A DNA stretch of 10,351 bases, from NCBI GenBank assembly GCA_003024985.2, contig PXIH01S0038941.1; one strand, given 5' to 3'. The stretch is from Euperipatoides rowelli. Its lineage: Eukaryota > Onychophora > Udeonychophora > Euonychophora > Peripatopsidae. Below are positions 1-9,035 of this stretch, one piece after another. The notes beneath the pieces were generated by a model that saw only the letters and a list, made by a program, of their open reading frames with translations, did no database searches and was not told the origin of the DNA. Position numbers and translations under genes: made by a program. Numbering within the stretch: the stretch's first letter is position 1; every line of letters starts with the position of its first letter.

Positions 1-93
1 ATTATATGTACTGTGTATCATATGTGATACACAAGCGTCTGAAAAGAACATGGTGTGTATCACATATGATACACAGACAGGCAAAGGGTTAAG
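1..93. mobile_element. possible end of a piggyBac-like (TTAA) element
   Basis: The sequence ends in AAAGGGTTAA at 84-93. Read from the other strand this is TTAACCCTTT, the pattern expected for a piggyBac-type terminus: a TTAA target site followed by CCC. Directly inside it lies a large nested palindrome (11-76), and subterminal palindromes are common in such elements. The element would extend leftwards out of the window, so the other end and any transposase cannot be seen. This is an inference from a short motif plus structure. It could also be an unrelated palindromic repeat that happens to sit beside a TTAA. Confidence 0.35.
11..76. repeat. 23-bp perfect inverted repeat made of nested palindromes
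   Basis: Arms at 11-33 and 54-76 are perfect reverse complements over 23 bases, separated by 20 bases. Each arm is itself a hairpin: TGTGTATCA, a 4-base spacer, then TGATACACA. The 9-mer TGTGTATCA therefore occurs four times in alternating orientation (12-20, 25-33, 54-62, 67-75). The DNA could form one long stem or a pair of small cruciforms. Perfect matching in otherwise diverged intron DNA suggests recent origin or selection. A subterminal region of a transposon is the likeliest explanation. Confidence 0.9.
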
Positions 94-277
94 CCAAAAT
101 TACACAGCAACAATTTTCTAAAACTAGTCAGCATTTCTTAAAATTCTAAAATCTCCAAAAGGTGGCAGCACTAGGCAAACAATGCAATCAATAAAGCCCT
201 CTATTAACAATTCTTGAAACACAGTGCATTGAAATGTCATATGTCATTTATAAGAGGAATTAGACATTGATTTCTAA

Positions 278-298
278 TTGGGGTCTGATAGACCCCAA
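278..298. repeat. short perfect palindrome with GGGGTCT/AGACCCC
   Basis: TTGGGGTCT at 278-286 pairs perfectly with AGACCCCAA at 290-298 around the 3-base loop GAT. The GC-rich core is conspicuous in very AT-rich surroundings. The same heptamer GGGGTCT forms the loop of the larger hairpin at 416-464, so the two probably belong to one repeat unit. From memory, similar palindromes occur inside short TTAA-type transposons, but I cannot name a family. Confidence 0.85.
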
Positions 299-415
299 CA
301 AACACATGTTAGAATAGAAATATATATTTTTAATTTTTTTATTTATTTTTTATTTGAAAATAAAATATCACAAAATATCACAATCAAAAATAATATACAG
401 AGGTACAGTATATTT

Positions 416-464
416 ACAAAGTTTACAATTTCAAATGGGGTCTATTTGAAATTGTAAACTTTGT
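416..464. repeat. 21-bp perfect hairpin with a GGGGTCT loop
   Basis: The arms 416-436 and 444-464 are exact reverse complements over 21 bases with a 7-base loop, GGGGTCT, at 437-443. The right arm is followed after one base by TTAACCC (466-472). The stem is AT-rich and would fold readily in the pre-mRNA. There is no evidence that it is a microRNA precursor: the stem is short for that role and no conserved miRNA is recognised. A terminal or subterminal hairpin of a small DNA transposon fits better. Confidence 0.9.
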
Positions 465-465
465 T

Positions 466-485
466 TTAACCCTTTAGAAGGTTAA
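466..485. repeat. TTAACC...GGTTAA inverted motif
   Basis: TTAACCCTTTAGAAGGTTAA is an imperfect palindrome whose outer six bases are perfectly inverted. Its left half, TTAACCCTTT, is identical to the reverse-strand sequence at 84-93. Both sites look like piggyBac-type ends (TTAA target plus CCC), but they point away from each other, so they are not the two ends of one simple element. They may be remnants of two elements or of nested insertions. Confidence 0.5.
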
Positions 486-1006
486 AACACTAAAAAATTA
501 TTTCCAAGCTTCTGTAAAAAAGTTTGTGCCCACATGTACTCACATCCTCTCTCTCCCCCTACATACACACATGCTGTTAGTGTATTATACATTATACTGT
601 TGATTTTTAAGTGATTATTTAGTCCTTTTTTTTTTTTTTTTTGCTTCATTTCACCTTTTTGGTTACTTTTTTTAATCTTTAGTGACTATTTCAACTTTTT
701 TAAGGCTCAGGATCCATGTGTACCAGCATGACTGGTTGAAAATTGGTTAGCCCTTGGAAATGAAACCAAACAACCGTTAACTAATAGACAAAATTTATTG
801 AAACTGTCATTGATTAAACAAAGTAGTAATGGTGCTGACTTGGCATTTTAAAATTTTTATTTAATTTCCAATGATGTTTTATACTTTCGTTCTACTGAAT
901 TTTTATTGAAAGAGAACTTTATTACTGATAATAATTTGTTTACTCTTAAAATGATTTGGGCTATTCAATTTCTTATCACTTTTAACACTTTTTCTTTTTG
1001 CTTCAG

Positions 1007-2805
1007 GTGTTTGTGTGCAAACTGAAACCGTATTGCGTCAAGCTATTGCCGAACGCATTGTTCCTGTTTTATTTATGAACAAAATGGATCGTGCCCTTTT
1101 AGAATTACAATTAGACCAAGAAGATCTGTTCCAAACTTTTCAACGAATTGTAGAAAATATTAATGTAATTATTGCTACTTATAGTGATGAAACTGGACCT
1201 ATGGGAGATATTAGAGTTGATCCTTCCAAAGGAAATGTAGGTCTTGGATCTGGGTTACATGGTTGGGCTTTTACCTTAAAACAGTTTGCTGAAATCTATT
1301 CTGAAAAATTCAAAATTGATGTTGATAAATTAATGAAACGCCTTTGGGGTGAAAATTTTTATAATCCAAAGGCCAAGAAATGGTCCAAGAAAGCAGAAGG
1401 GGAGGACTTCAAGCGTGCATTTTGTATGTTTGTGTTAGACCCCGTTTATAAGATTTTTGATGCTATAATGAATTACAAGAAAGATGAAACAGCTAAACTT
1501 TTAGAAAAGCTCAATATTGTTTTAAAAGGTGAAGATAAGGATAAAGATGGTAAAGCTCTTCTCAAAATAGTTATGAGAACTTGGTTACCAGCTGGTGAAG
1601 CTTTGTTGCAAATGATTGCCCTTCATCTGCCATCTCCTGTAACTGCACAGAGATATAGAACTGATCTTTTATATGAAGGTCCACAAGATGATGAATTATC
1701 CATTGCCATGAAAGAGTGTAATCCCCAAGGACATCTTACTATGTATATTTCTAAAATGGTACCAACATCTGACAAAGGGCGTTTTTATGCGTTTGGACGT
1801 GTATTTTCTGGTATTGTTAGTACTGGTCAGAAAGTAAGAATTATGGGTCCCAACTATGTTCCTGGCAAAAGGGAAGATTTATTTGAAAAAGCTATTCAGA
1901 GAACCATTTTAATGATGGGTCGTTATGTAGAAGCAATTGAAGATGTTCCATGCGGTAATATTTGTGGATTAGTAGGTGTTGATCAGTTTCTTGTTAAAAC
2001 TGGTACTATTACTACCTTTAAAGATGCCCACAATCTACGAGTGATGAAATTCTCTGTAAGCCCTGTTGTGCGTGTAGCAGTTGAGGCTAAGAATCCTTCT
2101 GATTTACCAAAGCTTGTCGAAGGATTGAAACGTCTGTCAAAGTCAGATCCTATGGTGCAATGTATCATTGAAGAATCTGGGGAGCATATTATTGCTGGTG
2201 CAGGAGAACTACATTTAGAAATCTGTTTAAAAGATCTGGAAGAAGATCATGCTGGTATTCCCATAAAAATTAGTGACCCAGTTGTATCTTATAGAGAAAC
2301 TGTGAGTGATGAATCTGACACCATGTGTCTCTCAAAATCTCCTAATAAACATAATAGACTGTTTATGAAAGCTACCCCAATGCCCGATGGCTTACCGGAA
2401 GATATTGATAAAGGAGAGGTTTCACCAAAGGGGGAATTCAAAGCTCGTGCCCGATACTTGGGTGAAAAATATGATTATGATGTTACAGAAGCTAGAAAAA
2501 TTTGGTGTTTCGGTCCCGATGGTAGTGGTCCTAATATTCTTATGGATTGTACAAAGGGTGTGCAGTATTTGAATGAAATTAAAGATAGTGTTGTTGCTGG
2601 CTTTCAGTGGGCAACTAAGGAAGGAGTATTATGTGAAGAAAATATGAGGGCTGTCCGTTTCAACATTCATGATGTTACACTTCATGCAGACGCTATCCAT
2701 CGTGGAGGTGGTCAGATCATTCCAACAACTAGACGCTGCTTGTATGCCTGTATACTTACAGCCAAACCAAGGTTGATGGAGCCTATATATTTAGTAGAAA
2801 TTCAG
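1007..2805 (+). CDS. eEF2: elongation factor 2 (eEF2), large internal exon
   Basis: eEF2 is the cytosolic GTPase that moves tRNAs and mRNA through the ribosome after each peptide bond. This exon encodes 600 residues, equivalent to human residues about 134-750. Visible landmarks are the G4 motif NKMD (1078-1089), GSGLHGW of the G domain (from 1246), [24 protein letters not shown] of domain II given here only by its ends, MYIS to VFSG, and the diphthamide loop in domain IV with [12 protein letters not shown]. In that loop the histidine at 2698-2700 corresponds to human His715, the residue modified to diphthamide and targeted by ADP-ribosylating toxins. The exon begins inside a glycine codon after CAG at 1004-1006 (phase 1) and ends at CAG before GTAATA (phase 0). 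An apparent continuation to a stop at 2833-2835 is intron read-through. The P-loop and start codon lie upstream. There are no stops or frameshifts. A few residues differ at positions I expect to be nearly invariant, so it may be one of several paralogues. Confidence 0.97.
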
Positions 2806-3972
2806 GTAATAAGTTCTTATGATTTTAATAAATAGATTTATAGTATTTTCTTATTAAAATAAATTAGCTGATGTTTGGCATATAAAATCAAAGTTTCATT
2901 GGTGATCATCTACAATGATATAAAAATTTAACAAACTAGTGTGTTTAAATATTGGTCATAAACAGATTAAGCAGTATTATTAATACCCAAAATTTTGTAG
3001 TTTGAGGAAAAATATAAAATTTTAAAAGCAGTGTGTATCTTTGACATGCAATTAAATTGTAGCCATAGAGCTGGACTTTATTTTTGATACGACAATATTA
3101 CCTTGCATTTTTATATAAAGAATGCATCTTATCTTGTATTTGAAAATATACTTTTGTAATTTATAAAATTTACTTGAACAAAGTTAACATTATGTGGCTG
3201 TCTTCCAATTTTTTTTTTTAAATAAATACTGTAAGTAATCCAATGGAAATTTACTTTATAACAAAAAAAAAACTCAATTTGAAAAAAAAATTCCAGGGCA
3301 AACCACTGAACTCTCCTAAGTAGGAAAAGGAAAGGTATACCGTATATTCCATACCATTCTTTCCCTGGTAACTGCTTGCCTGCTTTCATTTGTTTGGAGC
3401 CTACCTTAATTTGTGGGGTAACCCTGATTTAAAGCCATTTTTAAATTAATGCAAAGCCTATATTTTAATTATCTATCATGTTTACTGTAGAATCTGTTAG
3501 ATTTTTTAACATTGCCTATGTTTTATTGAATTATACAAAAATGTAGCAACAAACTGTTACCGATGACAAATGTAAGATAATTTATTTTTACACTTTATTT
3601 ACTCTCTCCCTATTTTTTTATAAGAAGGGGATCTTACTAATTAAATTGTCTTTACAAATTAAATGGGATTTGAACTTGTATTTATGCTATAAGGGGAAAT
3701 GGGTTTGAATGATTGGAACTGAAATGATCAAGGACTTTTTGTATTGTAATTTGAAAAAGACGTTCAACACATTACCATAATTGCTTTTCAATTAAAACAA
3801 GTGTTCAATCACTTTTTAGCAGTGTATAAAAATTCTAGATTTTCTCAAGTAGCCTACCTTGCTCATTGGAGGGGGTGTTTTTTTTTTTTTTATTCCTCGC
3901 CAACAATTTTTTTCTGGTTCTACTCTAGAGTTTGTAGTCAATGCTCGAATTTTATGGTGATCCTGTGATCCG

Positions 3973-4026
3973 AGACCACTTTAGAAATATGTCTACGGAC
4001 CACTAAAAGCTATTAGAAAGTGGTCT
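3973..4026. repeat. 10-bp inverted repeat with GACCACT motifs
   Basis: AGACCACTTT at 3973-3982 is the exact reverse complement of AAAGTGGTCT at 4017-4026. A further GACCACT lies between them at 3998-4004, and another stands at 4558-4564 in the same intron after a similar lead-in (ATTTTATGG). This looks like a diverged interspersed repeat present more than once in this intron. The family is not recognised. Confidence 0.55.
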
Positions 4027-4145
4027 GGGCTGACCGTTTTACAAAAATTAACTAATTGTGCTAAAATTTTACATTGTCTAGCACTGTAATTTACGTTTTA
4101 AAAACAAATAAAAATACTCAAGTTAGGGGGAAAAAATTAAATTTA

Positions 4146-4164
4146 TAGGTCTAGACTAGACCTA
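4146..4164. repeat. 19-bp near-perfect palindrome
   Basis: TAGGTCTAG at 4146-4154 and CTAGACCTA at 4156-4164 are exact reverse complements around a single central A. It is short and could arise by chance in AT-rich DNA, but a 9+1+9 palindrome containing CTAG is less common. No known binding site is recognised. Confidence 0.6.
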
Positions 4165-4738
4165 CTAATTGTCAATTTTACATGTTCATTTTACACAATG
4201 TGTTTTTAATTTATGCTAGAAAATATCTATTTCAACAGGAATTTTACTAAAAAGCCCTTGGTTCCTTGTCAAGGTCTGGAAAAGATAAAATTATTGCTGT
4301 TTCAAAAAGGCTTTCATTAATTTGATGTTGAAACAAATTTATGATGATGCTGTAGCCTATTGGGCACATTTTTGTAGCCTTAACAATAGTCGTTATTAAA
4401 AAATTAACCAATTTGAATAACCCATTGATCAGTAATAAACTAACTGCATTGTTACAATTTATGGCCGTTTATTTTATTGAGCAAATTGGCAATGCTAAGA
4501 CTTTACAATTTTAATGAAATGAATATTGTTACCAGTCCAGAGTCATTGCATTTTATGGACCACTGAACAAGATTATAGACTACCATTTAATTGCCTGAAA
4601 TTCATGCACTGGTAGTTTTCCCAAAAAAGATTGGAAAGCTAATACTTTTTGGATATTTATTGACACTTATGAGCTACTGTATATTTTGAACGTTTTTAAA
4701 GTATACTTTTATATTTTAAAGATCTTGAAGGTTAATAG

Positions 4739-4897
<159 letters not shown>

Positions 4898-5800
4898 TAA
4901 TTTAATGTCTTTTCTTCGAAACCGTTGAATGTTATTTTCAATTGCATAGCTATAAATTTACCCAATTTACCAAAATGTATGAAAATCTCCATTATATAGG
5001 CTACTGTATATTAATTAAAGATTTAATATAATTTTCATTTCAAAATTGTATTTGAATCGATCATGTGACTAGTACAGTAAATAGGATTGTGAATTGATTT
5101 TATTAATTTTTGTAGTACTGTAAAATTGGCAACATAATTAAAAGGGTTACCTGAAAAAAATTAACTACCATCTGAGCAGCCTTTTGATTATTATTAACCA
5201 AATTGGTAACCATGTAATGCTATTATATTTTCATAAGCTAAAATCTTTGACAAAATAAACTTAAAGGTCANTTTAAAAAAAAATATTTAATGTGCCTATT
5301 TTTTTAAAAAACACAAGGTACTCTTTTAAATATCTTTTCTTTTTTTTGTAAAAAAGGCTCAGAAATAATATTTATTATCAGGATTTATAATCATGGATGC
5401 ACACTAATAGCTGGTATTTACAGTATGATTGTTTTCCATTACCCATCCAAGCAAAGCGTTAAGATTTTGTATCAACTTGAACTATACTTTGCTGTGGCTC
5501 TGCCTCTTGTGTCTGGATGCTATATTCCTCATAAATAGGCAACTGTTGCTTTTCTCTTTATTCTATTACCTCTTTTTTGTTGAATATTTACAATTTGTAC
5601 TTTGTAATGGAAATTATAGCATTATAAAATTAGTTTATTGTCAGAACATACACGTTCGTGTTTATTTTCATATGCAGACTGTGATAACTGTTCTGATTGA
5701 TGTCTGATGGATTGAATTCTGAATTTTTTTTAAATTTTAGTTTAGTTAGAACTTAGATGTGAAATAACTGAGTTGACAGGGAAGAGAAGACCAGGAGAAT

Positions 5801-5862
5801 GAGGCCAAGTAATTTATCTTAGAGGCCAAGTTCAAGGATACATTTTGTTGGCCCTGAGGCCA
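5801..5862 (+). repeat. three GAGGCCA copies in a less AT-rich block
   Basis: GAGGCCAAGT occurs at 5801-5810 and again at 5822-5831, 21 bases apart, and GAGGCCA recurs at 5856-5862. They sit in a block (about 5740-5950) that is visibly less AT-rich than the intron around it and may be a fragment of an older interspersed repeat such as a SINE. No tRNA-type promoter boxes are clear, so the class is not assigned. Confidence 0.4.
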
Positions 5863-6253
5863 TGTCTCGAGGACTACAACTATGAATAAAACACGTGCTA
5901 ACTGTGCGTCAATGACAGCTTCTTCCACTAGAGGGAGCTGTTATACATAACCACGGTGTATGATTAGTGTGATCAGATAGTCAAAGTGAGAAAAGAGGAC
6001 ANGAAAAATTGTTGGTAATTTTTAAAAAAAAATGTAATTGAAGGAAAATAATTACTTAAGTGCATTACAAATGAATGACAAACTGGCAAAATATTCTGCT
6101 GCAGTGGACCAAAATTAATTTGAGAGAATTTTTTTTTTTTTCCCAACTAGTATTTAAACATGCAACAGTTGAACAGACTTTGTTAAATAAGAAAAAAAAG
6201 AAATGAAAACTGAATTCATTTTAGAAAAAGTTTTACTGTTTAGTGTAAAGTTG

Positions 6254-6267
6254 CCCCCCCCCCCCCC
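6254..6267 (+). repeat. poly-C tract (14 C)
   Basis: An uninterrupted run of 14 C lies inside the hAT-type element. Such a tract is striking in DNA this AT-rich and is likely to vary in length between individuals and to be error-prone in sequencing. Confidence 0.9.
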
Positions 6268-6391
6268 AACATAACTCATTAGGAACAACAGTGTGAATGA
6301 GCCAATAAAATGGATTCAGCTTTTTTTGTGTTTAACTCGCAATTTCTTTTACTCAATTATTAAAACCCTGACATTTGAGTACTTTTTAAAA

Positions 6392-6414
6392 AAGAAATAG
6401 GACGCCTATTTCTT
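6392..6414. repeat. 10-bp perfect hairpin inside the MITE
   Basis: AAGAAATAGG at 6392-6401 pairs perfectly with CCTATTTCTT at 6405-6414 around the loop ACG. It lies about 50 bases inside the right end of the hAT-type element. A subterminal hairpin could take part in transposase binding, but that is inference. Confidence 0.75.
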
Positions 6415-6856
6415 GTCTTCAAAAGAGGACATGCCCTCGTTTTCCTGGACGTATGGTCACCCTATGTATGATTCACTGCAAGTATTCATGTTCGTATATA
6501 CAACGTTGGGAGTACTATAAATTTCCAATGTCTTTGCACATATACTGTATATTTTTTGATAGCATTTTCTGTGAAATATTTTACTGTTTTTTACACAAAC
6601 AAACATTTATATGCACTATTTTTTTTATTCTTCCTGCTCTCGGCACTTAAAGCAAAAAAAAAACATTTAAATTTATTTTGCGCACATCTGATCTAGAAGG
6701 CCCGGCCAACCAACTCTGTGTGCTCAATGGTTGGATATTATTGTTCAATCAAAACTGGTTTAGGTATTTCCTAATGAATTGAAAACGGTTTATTAAACTT
6801 GATAAAGATGTGGCAAGTTTTGGTATTTTATATGGTGTCCTGTTGGGATCGGTACT

Positions 6857-6874
6857 GGGGGGGGNGGGGGGGGG
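6857..6874 (+). repeat. poly-G tract with an ambiguous base
   Basis: Eighteen positions are G apart from the N at 6865. The N shows that the tract was hard to read, so its true length is uncertain. An open minus-strand frame across this tract is explained by poly-C reading as proline and is not considered a gene. Confidence 0.9.
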
Positions 6875-8100
6875 TTCTATGCCAGCAAGACTAAGGTAGG
6901 ACACTACATTGAAAAGGTCAGATTTTAATGAAAGTGGAAGACCTATTGGTGTGGTAACCAAAAAAATTTTTTTAAAGTTTTGTTCAAAAATCTAGTGAAA
7001 AAAGCCATTCCAAGAAAAATGGAAAAAAAGATTTTAGTACATATTTCACTAAAGATATGAAAAATAAAGTCCAGAAAATGCATTGATTTTTTTTAAAAAA
7101 GTACTTCTAGATTTTAATAATTGACTGCAAAGAAAATTTAATACTGCATCATAATGTAAGACCACTCATATCCTGGTGGTAGAATAAATGTGGTAGTGGT
7201 TTAGGAAAGGTGGGAATTAAGGACAAACAAGAACTTATAATTTGTGGTTTCCAATATGGCAAGCACAGATTCCTAAGTATGAAAATTAAAACTATCTAAT
7301 TTTGTTTACTGATTTTCCAGTCTTTTAAATCTAATATAAAATGGCATGTGTGGGCAAAGTAACCTTGGAAATAAAATTATATGTTAAACGTTTATTTAGC
7401 ATAAAAATGCATAAGCAATTATTAGTAATGATACAAAATAACATTTAAGCCTACAAATAAATATGATCACTAGATTTACAAGATTATGGCAATCTAGGAT
7501 GCATACAGTATATGACTGACCAGGGGTGTCTGAATTAAGGGAGCCATAGTGCCTAATAAAAATGATCTGGCAACTGAATAATTTTAATGTTTATGACCTT
7601 CCCCAATAACATCCATATAAGAAAGTTTATCTAAAAATTAAATAGCCTACATAAGTTACAAATAGTTTTTCTTGCTTTATCAATAATTACCAAGTTAACT
7701 TAAAATAAATTTAAATGGTCCAGAACTTCAAGAATTTAATCAATCAAAAGCAATTAATTGCTGTTTATTTTTAGTGCAAAGAAAATGCCTAGACACAAAT
7801 ATGGAAAGAAAAATAAGTAAATTATACTGCAAGTTTTTAAATAGACAAATTTATTTACCATTTTAAATATTGTTAAAAAATACACATTAGAATTTTTGCA
7901 ATATGCGTGTAGAACCCCCATACTTTATCCACTTTTACCTGGCTATCAATTTTTTGCAGGCTCCTGAACTTTTGGAAGATTTGAACACCCATGACTAACA
8001 ATTTATAACTGTCCTTTGTTATAGTATGCAATGATTTATCAAAATGTTTATCTTACAGAAGTTTTTAGAGTGGTGCAGCTTCGATGGCAAATATTGCTAG

Positions 8101-8433
8101 GCCTACTGTCAATGTTGCAGCACAGCCAAAGAAGATGGAGAATGGTCAGTAGTGTTTACAGTGGTTAATGATCAGACTAAACATTGGTCAGAAACTGATT
8201 CTAAGCTCAGCAGGATTTATTTCTGGAACTTGACTAAGGCTGGCCTAGGAATATCGCCACGGCCAACATACCCCAGGAACATTGCAGTAGTAGAACTCGC
8301 TGCTCTTTGATGTATGGGTCGAACAATCCAACCTCAGGCAAGAACTTTGATTCGAAGCCGTAGAGCCTTTTATATTCTCATGCTGGATTCTCAGAACATT
8401 GGCAAGTCTATTAAACGTATCCAATTGTCCAAT
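8101..8433 (+). pseudogene. possible decayed coding fragment, unrecognised
   Basis: One frame is open from just after a TAG at 8098 to a TAA at 8434-8436, about 111 codons, with a single in-frame TGA at 8308-8310. The two halves are 69 and 41 codons. The first contains KHWSETDSKLSRIYFWNL and the second is basic, including RTLIRSRRAFYILMLDSQ. The block is less AT-rich than its surroundings, which is what old coding sequence or an exapted repeat would show. A shorter frame from an ATG at 8084 (22 codons, MANIARPTVN...) overlaps its start. I recognise no family. Chance is a real alternative, because a frame of this length is not extraordinary in a block of normal base composition. Confidence 0.25.
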
Positions 8434-8452
8434 TAAATATATATCTTGGTTC

Positions 8453-8906
8453 TCATAAACTTTCCATTTGCTTCCATGCTATATGTAGGTTAAAATTACA
8501 TCTAGGCGTGAAAGTAATAAGTTGACATTTCAGCGGTCGGGAAGTAGAGATGTCTCGATTGAAGCAGCTATTGCAATAAATGATTGTTGACCGGTAAGTT
8601 TTAAAGTAGCGTATTTCGGCAAGATAATTTGTAGAATTATTTATAAGTTGTGGATTTGCTATAAAGATTATTACATCATTAACTCCATTGTCTAATATCT
8701 CCATAATCATGTTCTTCAATATTTATACAATTGTGATGAATAAGTTTACATTGTTTTTTTTTAATATATAGTATAAATTCAATTATTACAAATATAGTTG
8801 TTGATAGGTTTATTTTATTCATAGCATCATGAATACGTTTATTGAATTCATGATTTGTGATCATTAAAATATTTACTTTAAATTTTATAGAAACTATACT
8901 GTACAT
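8453..8906 (-). other. two overlapping minus-strand open frames, doubtful
   Basis: Two open frames of 75 codons (8679-8906) and 88 codons (8453-8719) lie in different phases and overlap by about 40 bases, so together they span 454 bases of nearly continuous coding potential. The residue content is dominated by Ile, Asn and Lys, as AT-rich DNA gives by chance, although the downstream frame has a more varied segment (CNSCFNRDISTSRPLKCQ). No domain, signal or family is recognised. A single-base indel between two pieces of one ancient gene is possible but weakly supported. Confidence 0.15.
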
Positions 8907-9035
8907 AATTATAATAAGACTATTTTAGATAATGTATATCTCCTCTTTTACTGGTGTGGCTTAATTATGATAGCCTGGACTTTACTCTCATTTTGGGATT
9001 AAGGTTTAGGCTGTTAAAAAAATATTAATCCATTT

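Larger units (their letters stand above)
1..1006 (+). other. 3' part of an upstream eEF2 intron
   Basis: This non-coding stretch precedes the first eEF2 exon in the window. It ends in a T-rich tract and CAG at 1004-1006, a normal splice acceptor. The reading frame shows that the intron interrupts a glycine codon after its first base (phase 1), so the preceding exon must end in G. That exon, with the start codon and P-loop, lies to the left of the window. The intron is AT-rich, has a run of 17 T at 626-642, and contains several perfect inverted repeats between 11 and 485 that are listed separately. No open frame or RNA gene is supported here. Between about 490 and 1000 I see nothing beyond low-complexity T-rich sequence. 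Confidence 0.85.
5957..6472. mobile_element. non-autonomous hAT-type MITE (500 bp) with 8-bp target duplication
   Basis: The element itself is 5965-6464, exactly 500 bp. Its ends are imperfect terminal inverted repeats: TAGTGTGATCAGA on the left and TAGGGTGACCATA read inwards from the right, matching at 10 of the first 13 positions. It is flanked by perfect direct copies of TGTATGAT at 5957-5964 and 6465-6472. An 8-bp target-site duplication with TAGGG/CAGGG-like termini is the hallmark of the hAT superfamily. The inside has no transposase-like frame, so it would depend on a transposase encoded elsewhere. It contains AAAAGAGGACA near both ends in direct orientation (5991 and 6421), a run of 14 C at 6254-6267 and a 10-bp hairpin at 6392-6414. 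The left terminus is more diverged than the right, or has been mutated since insertion. Confidence 0.78.

Noticed and set aside
416-464. MicroRNA precursor
   Set aside because: The stem is 21 bp with a 7-base loop, too short and too perfect for a typical animal pre-miRNA, and it lies among transposon-like palindromes.
1983-2168. Minus-strand frame inside the eEF2 exon
   Set aside because: It is a shadow of the strongly conserved eEF2 coding frame on the plus strand. The same applies to 2387-2572 in another plus frame.
2806-2835. eEF2 ending at the stop codon at 2833-2835
   Set aside because: The sequence after 2805 departs from eEF2 at a GT donor, and the family sequence resumes exactly at 4757 after an AG acceptor, so the stop is intronic.
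3129-3389. 86-codon minus-strand open frame
   Set aside because: It is rich in Phe and Lys because of A and T runs inside an intron. No domain or signal makes it a gene.
4336-4440. ATGATGATG as a possible C box of an intronic snoRNA
   Set aside because: I found no D box (CTGA) at suitable spacing and no terminal stem. The GTGATGAAT near 8735 failed the same test.
5429-5707. 92-codon plus-strand open frame with many Leu, Phe and Tyr residues
   Set aside because: It has no ATG start, and the hydrophobic content follows from T-rich intron DNA. No motif or family was recognised.
6453-6650. 65-codon plus-strand frame starting at the right end of the MITE
   Set aside because: It crosses the transposon boundary and target duplication and is Phe/Cys/Tyr rich from T-rich DNA. 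It is chance.
6749-6961. 70-codon minus-strand frame with a proline run
   Set aside because: The proline run is only the G/C homopolymer at 6857-6874, which includes an N. There is no other coding evidence.
8311-8360. GGGTCGAACAATCC resembling a tRNA/SINE B box
   Set aside because: It deviates from GGTTCGANTCC, no A box stands at the right distance and no cloverleaf can be drawn.
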